Below are positions 36,435 through 49,200 of a stretch of DNA of 64,000 nt, piece after piece. The translations under genes were made by a program, and so were the position numbers. The stretch lies in the NCBI RefSeq assembly GCF_950023065.1, contig NC_088681.1, positions 62,716,836-62,780,835 on the forward strand. The letters are read 5' to 3'. The first letter of the stretch is position 1, and every line of letters starts with the position of its first letter. The notes beneath the pieces were generated by a model. That model did not search any database and was not told the origin of the DNA. It worked only from the letters and a program-made list of their open reading frames with translations. Source of the DNA: Planococcus citri. Lineage: Eukaryota > Arthropoda > Insecta > Hemiptera > Pseudococcidae.

Positions 36435-36905
36435 CCGGTAACTTCCAAAATTGAGCTATTTTGGGTCAAATTCTGAGATTTACTCTTCGAAAAAACGTTG
36501 AAATCACGTTTTCACGATTTCAACGAAGTAAAAATGCCAGAATTTGACGTAAAATAGCTCAATTTCGGAAGTTACGGGAAAAATCAAATGAAAAATTATC
36601 GAACACTTGCTAAGTTGCTAGGGCGTTTCAAATGTAAATTTTTCAATTTATTTGAAAAAATATGCATAAACGCCTTTTTCAGGGGTGCCTAAAAGTGGGG
36701 GCTCTAAAAAAAGGGTTCAAAATTACGAATATACAGGGAGCTTAATTGAACTTTTTCACCTAGATAATTGAATATATGCCTCAAAACGGTACGTTTGACG
36801 CAAATCGCAGGTTCCCAGTTTCCCAGGGGTTCCCAAAATATCCGAATTACGAAAAATAGAAAAATTGAAGTTTTGAGTACCAGCGCAAAATTTTATTAAG
36901 CTCAA
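36435..36905 (+). repeat. Right member of direct repeat bordering the GH31 block
   Basis: Same-orientation copy of 26860-27323. To its right the sequence continues into the rest of family C and then family A; to its left is the unique block ending about 36434. Confidence 0.85.
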
Positions 36906-38245
36906 AATTTGGTAGGATGGAGGTCTTTCAGATACTAATAAACTGTAAGAAGTTTTTTTAGGGGGGCTCAAAGGGGTAAGTTCAAAATGGTGGTTCCAAA
37001 ATTTTCCAAAAATCAAACCCCCCCTCATTTTTGCCCCGAGGGTCGAAAATAGAAAAATTGCCTCGTATAATGTTTAATGGGTTCAAACAGATATTTTACG
37101 CTAAAAAAGTTTTTGAAAATAGTACTCAGTGGTTCCAAAAGTTATTTTTTTATTCGCAACTTTGGGACCCCTGGAGCCCAAAAATTTGGGCATTTTGGGT
37201 TAACTAACCACGGATTCGTATTTTGGGCATTTATTACAACATTTTAAGAGTAGTTCAGTCGATAACTGTCTGGGGCCAAAAAATGGCCTTATCGATACTC
37301 TTCCTTTAAATGAAATTTATTACTCATTTATAATGTTTTTTTTTTGTTGCTGGAAAAACTCATAAATTAATAAAATGTTTCAAAATAAAATCCCGAAAAA
37401 ATACCATTCGATATAACAATTTTTCGAAATTTGGACCCTTATTTTGGGCACAGGGGGACATTGTGGGGTGGGACCCAAAAAATAAGTTCATATTCGTACT
37501 CAGCGACCTCGAAAACATTCCATTTGATATATCACTCGACTTTTTGACGATTTTTTTGAAATTTTGGCCCCCTTGTTGGGACACAGAGGGACATTGGGAG
37601 GTGGAACACAAAAAATAAGTTCATATTCGTACTCAGCGACCTCGGAAACATACCATTCGATATATCACTCGACTTTTCACGATTTTTCAAAAATTTTACC
37701 CCCTTTTTGGGGCACCGAGGGCCTTTGAAGAGTTGGACCCAGAAAATAAGTTGGTATTCGTATTCAGCGACTTCAATAACATACTATTCGATATATCGCA
37801 TGTCCAGATTCGTTTTTCAAATACATGATTCAAGTTGTGTGTTTCTTGAAAAATAAAGCATCCCCAACCAACCCCTTGGGAGGGTTGAAAACCAATCGAT
37901 GGTGGTGTGATTAATAGTTGGGTGAGTAGACTTTGTAAAAAAAATTTGAGCAAAAACGAATGATATTAAGTGGTAACTTTGATCAATTTATTGGACTGAC
38001 TTTTTTTCAAACACTTACTCTTTCCATCCCTATTTTTAGACACCCCTCTTGAGGGATAGGTATCGAAAACGTGAATCGGACCCGTTTTTATTTTTAGCCC
38101 CTAAAAAAATTAGCTCCAGGATTAGGAGGGTCGTTTTTTTTTTTGCTAGTTCAGGGGGTTCATCTGAACATATTACCGAAGAAAACATTATTGTGCTAAT
38201 TTTTTCCTTTTTGCCCTCGCTTTTTTTCGTTATTTTCCTGCTCTA

Positions 38246-40756
38246 TATATAATTTATTGATATAAATTCGCAGAGAAATATAATAAAATTGAACGTACAA
38301 CTCAAAATTTTCGATAGTGATTCCAAAAATTGAAAAACTTATCAAAATTATGAAAAGTTGTGAAAAATTGACTAAAATTCATAATTATTGTGATGGGTGT
38401 CTAAATTTGAAAAACGCACAGAAATAAAATAACCATTACTTAGGACGGATACAACATTTATTTTTTGATTCCCAAAACAATTTTCATATTAAATTTGCTC
38501 AATCGGCAACCTCGAAAACATACTACTTCATGTATCGCGTTCCTGAAACCACTTTTTTGGGATTTGACACGGGGGAGGGGGTGCTTTGGGGCCTTGGATG
38601 ATGCCCAATCAAAAAATAAATGTCATATTCGTGTTTGACACCTCCGAAAACATGTCATTTCATGTATCACGTTGCCCATACAATTTTTTTTGGTGTTTCG
38701 ACCCGTTTGGGGTGGGGGAGGGGACACACTGAGGGCTTTGGATGAAGCTCAATCAAAAAACTAAGGCAATATTCGTGTTCAGGCCCTCCGAAAATGTACC
38801 AGTTGATATGTTCTTTTTTGCTGTTTTTTTTTTTTTTAATTCCGGCCCAAATTTGAGTGAGGCGCAGCTCCCCCTCCCCCTATCAAGAGTGCCCAATTTG
38901 AAAAAATGGTATAAAAAGTTATACCTATGGCCATTTTTTCGTAATTTTAAATAATAGCTCGCTCTTACAGCGTTATCTTGAAATTTGATCTTTCGATTTG
39001 AAAGTTCAACTTTCAACTTTTGAAAACTTGAATTAACCTTCGAGAATCAGAATCAAATGCACTTTCGAACTGTGAAATCAGTTTTTAGCACATTTTCATT
39101 CTTCACAGTTGGAGAATTGAGATACCTCCAAAGTGGAATAAGACCTACTTTAGGAAAATGCATTCTCGAGGAGGCTGAGGGCAAACTGTTGATGTTTTTG
39201 TAAGTTGTTGGGTTGAACGAAATCGGAAGAAATGAGTTCAAAACCTTCGTCGAATTCACTTGAAATGGCTCAAAGTATTAAAAATTACAAAATTGCTTGG
39301 AATTGAAAAAGTTTGTCTAGAATTTTTGAAAATATACAAATGCTTTAAAATTTAGTGAAAATCATGAAAATTGTGTCAAATTTAAGTAAAAAATCATGAA
39401 AATTGCTTAAAATTGATTCAAAATTTGGTAATTAGTAAAATTGGATACAAATGAAAACATGCAAGAAATTTTGAAATAAATAAATAAATAAAATAAAAAA
39501 TTTTAAAAAAACAGACAATGAAAATAAACATTAGAATTGTGAACATTTCAACATAGAATTCTGAAAAATCATTTGAAAAACATACAAAAATTGCTCAAAT
39601 AATTCAAAAAGTGTTTTTAAAAAAAAATCCAAAAATGGCATGGCATTGAAAAAAGTTGTCCCGAATTTCTAAAAATTAACTCAAAATTGTAAAAGATGTT
39701 CAATTTGAGAAGAATCCCAAAAAAAAAAAAGTTTTAAAAAATCATTCAAAAAAAAGGGGAAAATACTGAAAATATAATGAATAAAATTCAATAAAAATTG
39801 TCCGGAATTTCGGCGAAATTTGTAAAAAGTACTTCAAAACTAATAAAACCTATGCAAAAATTGGCTAAAAATTTTAAAAATTGTGTAGGTAAATTTGTAC
39901 AAAAGAGAATCAAGTTTTCAAAAATCATCAAAACAAACATTTTTCTTGAAAATAAATTTAAAAAATGGTAAAAATTATTGAAATTAAAAAAAAATTGAAC
40001 AAAATTTGTCCAAAAATTGAGATAAAAATAGGTACACAATTATGATGAAAGAAGCGGGAAACCATTTGAAAATTGATGAATAAATATCATTAAACTTGCA
40101 TGAATAGGAATAAAATTAATTTCTCGATATTTTCAAAAATTTAAAAGACATGCATGAGAATTGCTCAAAATTGATACCAACAGTTGAAATTTTGTAAAAT
40201 TGGACAACAATTACATGAAAATCGTTTTTTGAATCAGGCAAAAATTATAAAGATTTTGTAAAATGTTCATCAATTCTTGAGAAAAAAATGGGATCTGATG
40301 CGGTGATAATTGACCTATTGGAGCAGATCTGAACATATGAAATCGTATCTACCTAAAGGAAATGGAATAAGTTCTGATCAACCCTGTTGTCTAGAGAGGA
40401 ACTTTCAAAAAAAAAAAATTAATCTGGAATTCTAGGTAAATAATTCATTTTGAAATTTTTTTTCAAAGTTGAATCCAAAAATGAGTTTTTATAATGATTT
40501 TGAAATTATTATTCCTGACTAAAATTATAGATACTTTGGTCTTTGGGACTTACGATTGCCTTTTTTTTCTTGAAGGGGATCCGGAGAATTCCGGGGGCAA
40601 AAATCAAAATTTCATGGAAATTATCACCAAAAGCCTCACTTTCGGGCATGAAATCCAACATTTAATTTTTTTTAGTGACTTTAGTGACTGAAAAATATCA
40701 AAAAAGTGACCAAAATTTTAAGAAATGAGAGCAAAGTATATAATGTAATATTATGT
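38246..40756. other. A-rich decayed repeats, no gene seen
   Basis: At 38460-38830 there are degenerate copies of the module ATATTCGTGTT…CGAAAACATG with G-rich spacers, outside any element whose ends I can define. From 38.9 to 40.3 kb the + strand is A-rich low-complexity DNA like 4430-5930. Confidence 0.5.
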
Positions 40757-40758
40757 TA

Positions 40759-41550
40759 GTCGGGGAGCCCACATAAGGATCTATTGCATCCCCCGTCAAT
40801 CCTCCGGGACAAATTTTTTCTTGAAGGGGTAGTCCTAAGGAACATTTCTAACCCTTGGCCTCAAAAAAAAGTGGCCCTACTTAGAAAATTGTGGGCATTT
40901 TGAAAAATTTTACCTGTCAGAATTTCAAGTGCTAAAGTGTTTTTTTTTTTAGATTTTTGGTGAATTTTTGAAAATTGAATTTAGGCCAAAAATGAGGGAG
41001 AAATCAAAATTTTACCAAATTGACCAATAAAGCTGAAATTTAGGATAATACTCTATTTTCGACACGCCAAATCGATTGAAAACGGTTTCAACCCGTTTTG
41101 AGCAGTTCTGGAGCCTCCAGCAGATTTTTGAAACACGAAATTCCCAAAAAATTTCATCAGATGGAGTTAGAAAGCCGAAATTTACCTGTAGTCGACTTCG
41201 TATGGTACTGAAATTAGTTCGCAGAATGAATTTCGGCTTTCCATTTCCATTTAAGTTAATGAAATTTTGGAAAATTTCGAGTTTCAAAAATCTGCTGGAG
41301 GCTCCAGAACTGCTCAGAGCGGGTTTAAACAGTTCCCAATCAATTTGGCGTGTCGAAAATAGGGTATATTCCAAATTTCAGCTTTATTGGTCAATTTGGC
41401 GAAATTTTGATTTTTTCCCTCATTTTTGGCCTAAATTTGATTTTCAAAAATTCACCAAAAAATCGAAAAAGGCACTTTAGCACTTGAAATTCCGACAGGT
41501 GATAAATTTTTGCCTTTGTACAGTTTAAAAAATATAGGATCTATCCGGTC
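40759..41550. mobile_element. Decayed family P foldback
   Basis: Shows the family P order: a degraded terminus, a C-rich word then TCCTCCGGGACAA, GGCCAAAAATGAGGG, and the CTGGAGGCTCCAG block at about 41290, followed by the mirror arm to about 41510. It is much shorter than the other copies and has many changes, so the ends are approximate. Confidence 0.6.
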
Positions 41551-43064
41551 ACATAGTCTTACATTTTTAATGTTGAACAGTATTGATTTTCAATTTTTTT
41601 TCAAGTGATAATTATTCATAAAGGATTTTCATGAAAAATATTGATCATTTCCTAAAATTTTGCACTTATTCTTTTTGACACGACAAATCTTCAAAAAAAA
41701 GTGACCAAATCACTATTTTTGGCCATTTTCGCCGAAATAGTGACAAAAAGTGATTTGAAAGTGAAATAGTGACTTGACTATGTCGCTTTTTAAGTGATCG
41801 AATTTCATTCCTGCACTTTATTTCAGTCATTCTTAAAACTGGCTAAAAATACTCTGTGGAAAAAAAATGAAAACAACGAAGTAGGCATTTTTTTCCCTCT
41901 CAAAACCTTTAAAACTACAAGAGTGAACCAAACCCAAAAACACGAAGCACAAAACATGCAACCCTTTCGTAATTCAAACCATTTCCGTTCTCATCGAATA
42001 CTCAATATAGAAAACCAACCTCGAGAATTTCTTTTCCAAATCATCGATTTCACTACTGCCGCTCCGGGTACATCTAAAAACCACTCAGATTTTCCCCAAA
42101 AAAACCTCGAACTAAAGCTGATAAACTCAACCATCTGAATCGGCTCGGCGCTTCGGTCGCTTGCGAGCTTAAATTACAAGGGTTAGATGAGGATACGAAA
42201 ACGCTTTCAAATTACCTTCTCTGTTCGGGACGGGAACATGGCATCGCATCGTGTTCTTCGCCTGTGAAAAATTCGCAAACACAAAGAATTTACCGATACA
42301 AAACCATCAACAACTTTCACAATCAATTTATTTTTCGTTATATAGATGAGAACAAGAACACAGAAAATAATAATAAGTACCCCGGTTTAATAGATAGAAA
42401 GAAACAAACCGAAAAGGATAACAAAGACAGAAAGAGAGCAAAGAGGCCAAAAAGAAGAGTAAAGTAAATCACATAAACATCTTTAGAGGTAGGTAGGTAC
42501 GTAGGTAATAGTGTAGTAAGCTTTGAAAATTGTTTCCATTAATTCTTCAAAGCAAACTCGTCAGCCAAAGTTTTACATTTCTCGTATTATATGTACAGAA
42601 CGACGACGAGTAGGTAAAACTGACTGAAATATTAAAAAAGTTTCTTCGCGTGGTTTTTTGCCTAAGAAGAAGTAAAAATGAAAAGAGACGGAATGATTGG
42701 GTTGAGGGGGGGAACCTCGCCGCCTTTACCGAGCATACCTGTGTAGGTAAATGTTCAACGCCATTTCCAGTTTGCACGCCGCCGTCGAAATATCCGAACT
42801 AACGTTTTATCTTCATCGTGGACCAAAAGCTTTCGGGGTTTTTTCGCCTCTGTTCTGGAAAACATCATCGGAGAACAAGCATCAAAGAAATGTCCATTTC
42901 AAAAGATGTTGTAGTTGCGAGCATTTTGGTGCTGCGACGAATTCTCATAGAGATATGCTCATTGTAGAGTTTTATATGTACGTAACATCATCTACCTCTA
43001 ACAAAATGTTTGTCGAGTACGACGACGTACGTAGCAAAAATGACCCGCTGCGAAGGAGCATTCT
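41551..43064. other. Intergenic stretch downstream of BBS4, probable 3' UTR
   Basis: BBS4 (- strand) ends at 43065, so the part from 43064 downward includes its 3' UTR. A - strand AATAAA lies at about 42329-42334. The sequence around 42130-42260 and 42540-42760 is less AT-rich. Frames here have no recognisable product. Confidence 0.4.
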
Positions 43065-43283
43065 TTACACGAGCTCTTCATCAGTGTCAAACTCATTTTC
43101 AGTCGCTGTGTTCGTAGGATTATCTGGGGTTTTGGTCGACGTGGAGGCTTCTTCGTTCGGCGGCGTCGAGTTCTCTTTCTCCTTCTGCTGCTCCTGCTCC
43201 GGCTCCGGCTCCTCCGGCTCTTTAATGTCTTCTATTTGGTCATTTTTCAACGCTTCGGTGAGCGTATTTCCCATATGAATGAG
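43065..43283 (-). CDS. BBS4: BBS4 last exon (acidic tail)
   Basis: Acceptor CTTCATAG. Reads LIHMGNTLTEALKNDQIED, then a Glu/Pro/Gln-rich low-complexity tail ending EFDTDEELV and TAA. The tail is not conserved in sequence with vertebrate BBS4 but is in the expected place. The long + strand frame across it is its antisense shadow. Confidence 0.88.
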   Translation of the reverse strand, partial: LIHMGNTLTEALKNDQIEDIKEPEEPEPEQEQQKEKENSTPPNEEASTSTKTPDNPTNTATENEFDTDEELV

Positions 43284-46200
43284 CTATGAAGAAAAACAAC
43301 AAAAAAAAAAGAGAAAAAAAAGATCAACGGGTAAGTAACCGAGGAAGGAAAAAAAATAAAGGAATAAAAAGTGTCAGCTGTACGTGAGAGGTACCAACGG
43401 TACGTTTCGTTGGCGTTTTTACACAATAATACATAGATAGATACCTCTTTATCGATGTTGGGTAAAACGTTGAGTAAATGTAGAAAATTCGAGTGATGTT
43501 TGACAGCCTGTGTTTTCTCGTTTAGCGAAAATAAAAACAAAGCGTAATTAACGCACGCTTCGATGTCGTCTTTGTTTCGTTTCAACGCTTCTTCGAAACA
43601 TCGTTTGCAATTCGACACGTCTCCGAGGTGTTTCAGCGAAACTGCGAACAGAAAAAAAGAAGGAAAAATTATTCGTCGAGTTCGAAATGAAAATAGCCTG
43701 ACATTTTTTTTTAAAAAAGCTGCTTGAAAGATGGAGAAAATTACTACACGTGTAATAAAATTATAATAATGTACGCTAATTCGATGACAGTGTAGTGTAC
43801 CGAATGCCTTCGAGTACACGAGTCTGCAATTTATTTTACGTACATCACTAGTGACTCATTAGAATACGTACAGGAGGTCTCTAGAGGGTTTTAAGGATAC
43901 CGATGAGTAAATGAAAAGTTCCACTCAAAGCAGATGATACGAATTTAAAAAAATTGAATTTTCGTAACAAGGTTCTACAAATTTAATTACGAAGTAGATA
44001 TGAACAATCATTCAATCAACAACAGTCTGTCCAAAAAATCAATTTTTCGAAAGGTTGAAATTGAAAAAAAAATGTATTTGCGTGATTTTAATAAATTTTT
44101 AAAAATAATTTTTGACGATTTTCATCATATTAACATTATTTTTTTTATTAATTCCAACCTAGAGCAGGAAAATAACGTAAAAAAGCGAGGGCGAAAAGGA
44201 AAAAATTGGCACATAAATTTTTTCTTCGGGAATGTGTTTAGATGAACCCCCTGAACTACCAAAAAAAACCCGAACCTCCTAACCCTGGAGCTAATTTTTT
44301 TAGGGGGGCTAAAACCGGTTCCGATTTACGTTTTTTGCGATTTACTCCGAAAATATTAGGTTTACGAGAAAAACTACCATGACTAAAAATGTTCCCCTTC
44401 AAATTCTCAACAATTTGATACTTCGCTCGATACCCGTACCTCAAGAGGGGTGTCTGAAAAAAGGGGTGGAAAGAGTAGGTGTTTGAAAAAAAGTCAGTCC
44501 AATAAATCGATCAAAGTTACCACTTAATATCATTCGTTTTCGCTCAAATTTTTTTTACAAAGTCTACTCACCCAACTATTAGTCACACCACCATTGATTG
44601 GTCTTCATCCCTCCCAAGGGGTTGGTGGGGGATGCTTGCTTTTTCAAGTAACACACAACTGAATCATATATTTGAAAAACGAATCTGGACATGCAATATA
44701 TCGAATGGTATATTATTGAGGTCGCTGAATACGAATACCAACTTATTTTCTGGGTCCAACTTCTCAAAGGCCCTCGGCCTCGGTGCCCCAAAAAGGGGGT
44801 AAAATTTTGAAAAATCGTGAAAAGTCGAGTGATATATCGAATGGTATGTTTTCGAGGTCGCTGAGTACGAATATGAACTTATTTTTCGGGTCCAACCTCA
44901 CAATGTCCCTCTGGGCCCGAACAAGGGGGCCAAAATTTCAAAAAATCATCAAAAAGTCGAGTGATATATCAAATGAAATGTTTTTGAGGTCGCCATACAG
45001 GCGCAAATATGAACTTATTTTTGGGTCCCACCCCACAATATCCCTCTGTGCCCAAAAAAATGGAAAATTTTTGAAAAATCATGAAAAGTCGAGTGAAATT
45101 TATCAAATGGTGTGTTTTCGGGGTTCTATTTTGAAATTTTTTATCAATTTATGAGTTTTTTCAGCAAAAAAAGAAACATTATAAATGATTAATTTCATTT
45201 AAATTTCCCATAAAAATTCAATTCGAGTGGCACGTAAGAACCTAGACAAAATTTAAAAATAGAAATTAGTTGGATGATTATACATTTTATTTCAATGAAA
45301 TTCGACAACACAGTGAAAGTCCTGGTTCCATTTTATTTTCTATTGAAAAATAATCAAAACCTGCAGGTAGGTGAGTGAGCGTTTTAAAGAAAAATCTTGA
45401 GATGTAAAATGTTTTCTTTGCAAAATGAGCGTTCAAACTTCTTGAACAGCGATCCCAATAATACCTTGGCAATGCGAGTAGCTCTACTTGCATCTCCCCT
45501 CCTCCCGCCGAAAGTTAGTCCAATCAGTATTTTTGAGATGAATTTTCAGAATTTTTTCTAAAATAATGGTGTGAATCTTTAAAGAAAAAGATCACACCAT
45601 GTTTTTTCGTTAACTTCTTTGGGGCTGAGAACCATTGTGCTTTGGATTCTAAAAATATGTGTTCAGCGATCTTGAAAACATACCATTCCATATACTTATC
45701 ACTCGACTTTTCATGATTTTTCAAAATTTGGCCCCTTTTTTGGAGCGAAGAGGGACATTGTGAGGTTGGACCCGAAAAATAAGTTCATATTCGTACTCAG
45801 CGACCTCAAAAACATACAATTCGATATATAACTCTACTTTCCATGATTTTTCAAAATTTGGCCCCTTTTTTGGGCACAGAGGGATATTGTGGGGTGGGAC
45901 CCAAAAATAAGTTCATATTTGCGCCTGTATGGCGACCTCAAAAACATTTCATTTGATATATCACTCGACTTTTTGATGATTTTTTGAAATTTTGGCCCCC
46001 TTGTTCGGGCCCAGAGGGACATTGTGAGGTTGGACCCGAAAAATAAGTTCATATTCGTACTCAGCGACCTCGAAAACATACCATTCGATATATCACACGA
46101 CTTTTCACGATTTTTCAAAAATTTTACCCCCTTTTTGGGGCACCGAGGGCCTTTGAGGAGTTGGACCCAGAAAATAAGTTGGTATTCGTATTCAGCGACC

Positions 46201-49200
46201 TCAATAATATACCATTCGATATATTGCTTGTCCAGATTCGTTTTTCAAATATATGATTCAGTTGTGTGTTACTTGAAAAAGCAAGCATCCCCCACCAACC
46301 CCTTGGGAGGGATGAAGACCAATCAATGGTGGTGTGACTAATAGTTGGGTGAGTAGACTTTGTAAAAAAAATTTGAGCGAAAACGAATGATATTAAGTGG
46401 TAACTTTGATCGATTTATTGGACTGACTTTTTTTCAAACACCTACTCTTTCCACCCCTTTTTTCAGACACTCCTCTTGAGGTATGGGTATCGAGCGAAGT
46501 ATCAAATTGTTGAGAATTTGAAGGGGAACATTTTTAGTCATGGTAGTTTTTCTCGTAAACCTAATATTTTCGGAGTAAATCGCAAAAAACGTAAATCGGA
46601 ACCGGTTTTAGCCCCCCTAAAAAAATTAGCTCCAGGGTTAGGAGGTTCGGTTTTTTTTTGGTAGTTCAGGGGGTTCATCTAAACACATTCCCGAAGAAAA
46701 AATTTATGTGCCAATTTTTTCCTTTTTAAAACCGCTATTTGCCTGCTCTAACCATTTTCTTAATAATTTGTCATTTAAAAATTTTTTTTCACTATTTCAA
46801 CATAAACGTTCACCTACTCTCAATAATGGAAAAGTATGACGAACTCCCCAGAAAATTATTGGATCTGATCAGGTCCATACGTTCCTGGGATCTAACTTGA
46901 TCTGATTCTGATCAGATCAAGTCTGTTCAGACTTGATTGAATTCAATATTAGGGGAGACCTGATTAGATTAGATCAAAATCTGACCGGATTGATCACATC
47001 AGATCGCCTCGGATCAGTTCAAAATTTCAATGTAAGCGACATTTTGCTTAACAATGCTACACGTAAATGACACGAAGCAACGAAGGAAAAAAGAGCAAAC
47101 TATAAACTTACGAGCGAGCAAGGTGTACGTAGGACCATGATGAGAGTTTAATTTCACAGTCGTTGACAAGAATATCGCGGCTGAAGCGTGTTGTCGAGTA
47201 TTCAAATGCAGCAAACCCAAATTATAAGTCGTCAGCCAATTAGTAGGATTCAGGTAATAAGCTCTCTTTAGACACGTGATCGCCTGTGGGATAAAAATAT
47301 CATCAAGTTTCAGTATTTTTCGCTCAATGCAAACAAAAAGTAAGTTAATATGTATTACGAAAACATTTTACAAGACAATTTCACGAAACAAATTCACCTT
47401 AAATGGGAATAGATGAGTCCTCGAATTTCTCTACATCTTTTCTAACGAGTTCCTTTCGAAAAATCTAGCAAAATATTCTACTTTTATCCTACCTCGCCTC
47501 CCCCCCCCCCTAACGCCACCATCAACACCACGTGATTTAAATCATTAATATGTAATTATTTTGTTAATTCTTGCCAACCTGCTACATTCTGAAATCTCAT
47601 ACTCAAGTCTATGTACATATATAGGATAAACTTCAAGCGAATCTGTTGGTTGGGTCTTGAAGAGAATAAAATAAGACATTCAAAATCGATAATGAAAATT
47701 TTAAAAGCTCAAAATTGAACACGAAAATTAAAAAGCTTAGATTTTTATAAATATGTATGTACAAAAATAAAATTGAAAGCTATTTTTTCAATTCGAAACA
47801 ATCTCCAGTTTGTTTGAACATCTCTGAAGATAAAAATCTGGCAAGAATTTCAAAATGTATAGTTTTTTTTTGAACATTTCCTAGAATTGAAATAAATATT
47901 CACTCGTTTATCGGATAGGTTACGACTTTCTGAGCACTTCCCAGCATGAAATTACAATTTCTATTTTTCGGTAAGTCTTTTATCACATTTTGATTTTTTC
48001 GAGTGTTTTCGATAAATTGATCTTCAAAAAAGGGGATGAAGGGTGGGAGGGGGAGGGGGTGAGAAAAACTCTCCTCATTGAAAAAAATGTTGTGGATATC
48101 GAACTACATTAAAATTTAATTCTAATCCTAAAAACTGTTCGCTTCCAAGATGAAAAGGGCTTCGAGCCCACAATTCTGAAAAATAAAATACGAGTACCAA
48201 AATCTACATAGGTTATTAACCCCCACTCTCTTTTCTTCCCCCTCCTCCCAATTCATCACGAGAGGAAGTCGGCGCCCAGAATATTGAAAAATACAAACAA
48301 GGAAGTCAAAAAGTCAAGGTTGATTCGATTCGTTTGGTGAGCGCTATGAAGTAGATCATTCATCATTTTCAAAAGATCGATCACTTTTTCTATGATCGAA
48401 ATCGAAAATCAAAAATCGATAAATCAAAAATAGGTATTAATTTTCAAAAGATACAATTTTAGAAAAAAGACGTCATTTTGTTCAATTTTTTCCAAAAGAA
48501 AACAAAGACGAATAATTTATTATGGTCGTAATTAAAAAAATCGAAAAATCGATTTTCAAACGATCGTTTTTAGATACGAAAAACGTACCTCATTTTGCTC
48601 ATCCGAACATGATTGATCATTTATAAGATGGAAAAATCGGAAAGAAATCTATTTTTAGAGTTCGATAAATCGAACAAAAACGAAACCGAAAGAGCGATCG
48701 CTTTTTATGATCGAGATCGAAACTCGGAAAAACCACTCTCACAAGATCGCTTTCTGAGAGAAAAAAAGTAACTTTGATCACGATCATTTCGAACATAATC
48801 GATCATATAAGAACAAAAATTGGAAACCAATCGAATTCAAGGTTCGATAAAACGAAAAAATGCGACCGACTTTGAAAGAAGGATCACTCGACCTCAAAAT
48901 TGAAATCGAAAACCAAAAAAATCGATTCTCAAAATATCACTTACTGAGAAAAAAAGAAGCAAATATTGGTCATAATTGATCATTTTGGACATGATCGATC
49001 ATATGAGATCAAAAATCGGATATGAAACCATTTTTAGGATTTATTAAATCGATTTTCGATCATCATGATCGATTTATGATCGGAAGATCCATTTCTGAAA
49101 GCAAAGACTGGTTTTTCATTTTGAACGTGATCTTCATTATTTTCTTCAATCATTTCTGTGGGATCGAAAATCTCAAGAGGATCAAATTTTGGGATTCGAT

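Larger units (their letters stand above)
26142..37304. mobile_element. Foldback family C, split by the GH31 block
   Basis: Left end GGAGGAGTATTGAGAAGGCC; the right end is the near complement (…GGCCTTATCGATACTCTTCC). The left part (26142-27323) runs through the palindrome centre near 26930 and part of the return arm. The right part (36435-37304) starts just before the centre and runs to the terminus. A complete element would be about 1.6 kb. The uninterrupted family A copy reads GGGAAATTTAAATG across the insertion point, so no target duplication can be resolved. Confidence 0.75.
24218..38243. mobile_element. Foldback family A, interrupted copy surrounding GH31
   Basis: Starts GAGCAGGCAAA and ends TTTCCTGCTC, flanked by TA on both sides (24216-24217, 38244-38245). 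Read in reverse it matches the uninterrupted copy at 44162-46748. The left 1924 bp (24218-26141) corresponds to one side, the right 939 bp (37305-38243) to the other, and the two subterminal variants (CAAATGGCGG and AAAATAACG types) are distributed as in the intact copy. Both parts therefore belong to one insertion, split at a single point by family C, which in turn encloses the GH31 block. The arms contain tandem modules of about 132 bp. Confidence 0.75.

Noticed and set aside
41794..42138. 114-codon open frame between the decayed family P element and BBS4
   Set aside because: No recognisable motif or exon borders on either strand; could be an unknown exon but nothing supports it.
42130..42260. 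Possible structured RNA gene in a GC-richer patch
   Set aside because: I could not fold it into a tRNA, 5S rRNA or snRNA pattern; no polymerase III boxes were recognised.
42751..43278. 175-codon open frame on the + strand
   Set aside because: It is antisense to the last BBS4 exon; the Ser-rich translation is the mirror of the Glu/Pro-rich BBS4 tail.
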